In this document: piece after piece, positions 63,072-64,000 of the stretch | Numbering within the stretch: the first letter of the stretch is position 1 | Layout of the letters: each line of letters starts with the position of its first letter | Origin: Vibrio sp. UBA2441 | Lineage (GTDB): Bacteria; Pseudomonadota; Gammaproteobacteria; Enterobacterales; Vibrionaceae | Reading direction: 5' to 3' | DNA length: 64,000 bases | Assembly: GCA_002342685.1 (NCBI GenBank) | Contig: DDQN01000055.1 | Coordinates: 1 to 64,000 of the forward strand | Notes under the pieces: model-generated | Database searches by the model: none | Told to the model about the DNA's origin: nothing | Seen by the model: the letters and a program-made list of their open reading frames with translations, nothing else | Position numbers and translations under genes: made by a program

Positions 63072-64000
63072 ATGGCCAACCGAAAAATCAAAGTGAAAGT
63101 GCCTTTTATTACTCGTGTTGAGGGAGAAGCCTCGCTGGAGCTGAGTGCCAAGGGTAATCAGGTTGAAAAGTTACAGTTAAAGATTGTTGAACCCCCTCGT
63201 TTCTTTGAGCAGTTACTGGTGAGGAAGAGCTACAGCGATGTTCCTGAGTTAAGCGCAAGAATCTGTGGAATATGCCCGATGGCGTATCAGTTAACCTCGA
63301 TTTTTTCCTTCGAGAAGCTATTTGGGGTACACCTGCCTGAACCGTTAATGCAGCTTCGCAGAGTAATGAATCTGGCGGAGTGGATTCAAAGCCATGCGCT
63401 TCACATTCATTTTCTAGCATTGCCAGACTTTCTGGGGTTTAGCAATGCCCTTGAAATGGGCAAGCTGCATCCCGAACTGTTTCAACGAGGTGTGAGGCTT
63501 CAGGGGTTTGGTAATCAGATAATGGCAACTTTGGGTGGTCGAAGTGTTCATCCTATAGGGCTTAAGGTGGGTGGGTTTGAGTCACTGCCAGATAGGCATA
63601 AACTGACTGAGCTGCAAAAAAAAGCGCTGGAAGCACGTCAATTGGCTGAGGACTTGGTGCTTTTCTGCTCGGGACTGACGCGTGGAGATTATCCCGATAC
63701 ATTTGATTATGTGAGTCTTAAATCTGACAACGGTTATCCCATAAACCAAGGGTGGATAGCCTCTGCCTCTGACCTGAATATCGATGCTGATGCTTATCTA
63801 GATTACTTTCAAGAACATCAGGAACCGCATTCCACCGCGCTTTATTCCACGCTAAATGGCCGAGAATATCTGGTCGGTCCTATTGCGCGGTTTAACAATA
63901 ATTTTAAACAGCTGGATAAGGTCACACAAAAACTGGCTATTCAGGCAGGGCTCTCTGATAACTGCACAAATATGTTCGATAGTATTTTGATTCGGGCTCT
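63072..64000 (+). CDS. hydA: [NiFe] hydrogenase large subunit, 5' part (HydA-like)
   Basis: The ATG follows the hydD stop directly. About 310 codons are visible and the frame is open at the window edge. ITRVEGEASLEL at the N-terminus and the L1 motif RICGICP (two nickel-ligand cysteines) are present; the C-terminal L2 motif lies outside. Sequence character is of group 3b (bifunctional, NADP-linked) type. Maturation genes are not in the window. Confidence 0.9.
   Translation, partial: MANRKIKVKVPFITRVEGEASLELSAKGNQVEKLQLKIVEPPRFFEQLLVRKSYSDVPELSARICGICPMAYQLTSIFSFEKLFGVHLPEPLMQLRRVMNLAEWIQSHALHIHFLALPDFLGFSNALEMGKLHPELFQRGVRLQGFGNQIMATLGGRSVHPIGLKVGGFESLPDRHKLTELQKKALEARQLAEDLVLFCSGLTRGDYPDTFDYVSLKSDNGYPINQGWIASASDLNIDADAYLDYFQEHQEPHSTALYSTLNGREYLVGPIARFNNNFKQLDKVTQKLAIQAGLSDNCTNMFDSILIRA

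Noticed and set aside
1..64000. tRNA, rRNA, insertion sequences, integrases, CRISPR arrays
   Set aside because: None could be recognised: no transposase or integrase motifs, no regularly spaced direct repeats, no cloverleaf noticed by eye. A tRNA or sRNA scan would be needed to exclude them fully.

Overview
The window is a stretch of a marine gammaproteobacterial chromosome. It is almost certainly from the Vibrionaceae (Vibrio or a close relative): AT-rich intergenic DNA, a vibrio-type mtlA/mtlR pair, a proXWV glycine betaine operon, a PBPRA1643-type SEC-C protein and, above all, a polysaccharide locus that follows the order of the Vibrio fischeri symbiosis polysaccharide (syp) genes. No rRNA, tRNA, insertion sequence or CRISPR array is visible.

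Layout. 1-2.2 kb: the end of a mannitol PTS permease (IICB, no IIA domain), mtlR and a small unknown gene; mtlD is not between mtlA and mtlR. 2.9-6.1 kb: proXWV osmoprotectant transporter with a hairpin between proX and proW. 6.3-16.1 kb: housekeeping and miscellaneous genes (SEC-C protein, rlmF, roxA, a periplasmic-binding-like protein, a PAS protein with a degenerate GGDEF domain, a chemoreceptor remnant, a gamma-glutamylcyclotransferase, ogt, a ClC protein lacking the gating glutamate, a COG0523 GTPase). 16.2-40.8 kb: a syp-like biofilm polysaccharide locus on the minus strand (sypA-D, F-I and K-R equivalents) with an extra glycosyltransferase, a LruC/GEVED-domain secreted protein and a lipoprotein at its downstream end. 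40.9-44 kb: a truncated globin and a small secreted protein, divergent from a STAND-type ATPase with a C-terminal OmpR-type DNA-binding domain. 44-50.8 kb: a dicarboxylate/amino-acid symporter, its sigma54 two-component system, a LysR regulator and an aspartate/glutamate racemase. 50.8-57 kb: LysR regulators, a MATE exporter, a DUF1059 protein, chrA and rbgA. 57.5-64 kb: a PMR1-like P-type ATPase and a four-gene group 3b-type [NiFe] hydrogenase operon whose large-subunit gene runs off the window.

How the genes work together. The syp-like locus carries its own control: hybrid kinase SypF, sigma54 activator SypG, and four candidate SypG enhancer boxes (near or exact matches to TTCTCA-N3-TGAGAA), each paired with a sigma54 -24/-12 element, ahead of the sypA, sypI, sypM and sypP equivalents. 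In V. fischeri those same four positions carry SypG-dependent promoters. The products cover initiation (SypR), glycosyl transfer (H, I, N, P, Q and the extra enzyme), acylation (M), flipping (K), polymerisation (L), chain length (O, D) and export (C, B). SypE, the SypA kinase/phosphatase of V. fischeri, is missing. Its place is taken by a PhnD-family periplasmic binding protein encoded 9 bases upstream of sypF, which suggests a different input into the pathway. A second sigma54 circuit is visible at 44-49 kb, where a good -24/-12 promoter precedes the symporter encoded next to a DctB/DctD-like pair.
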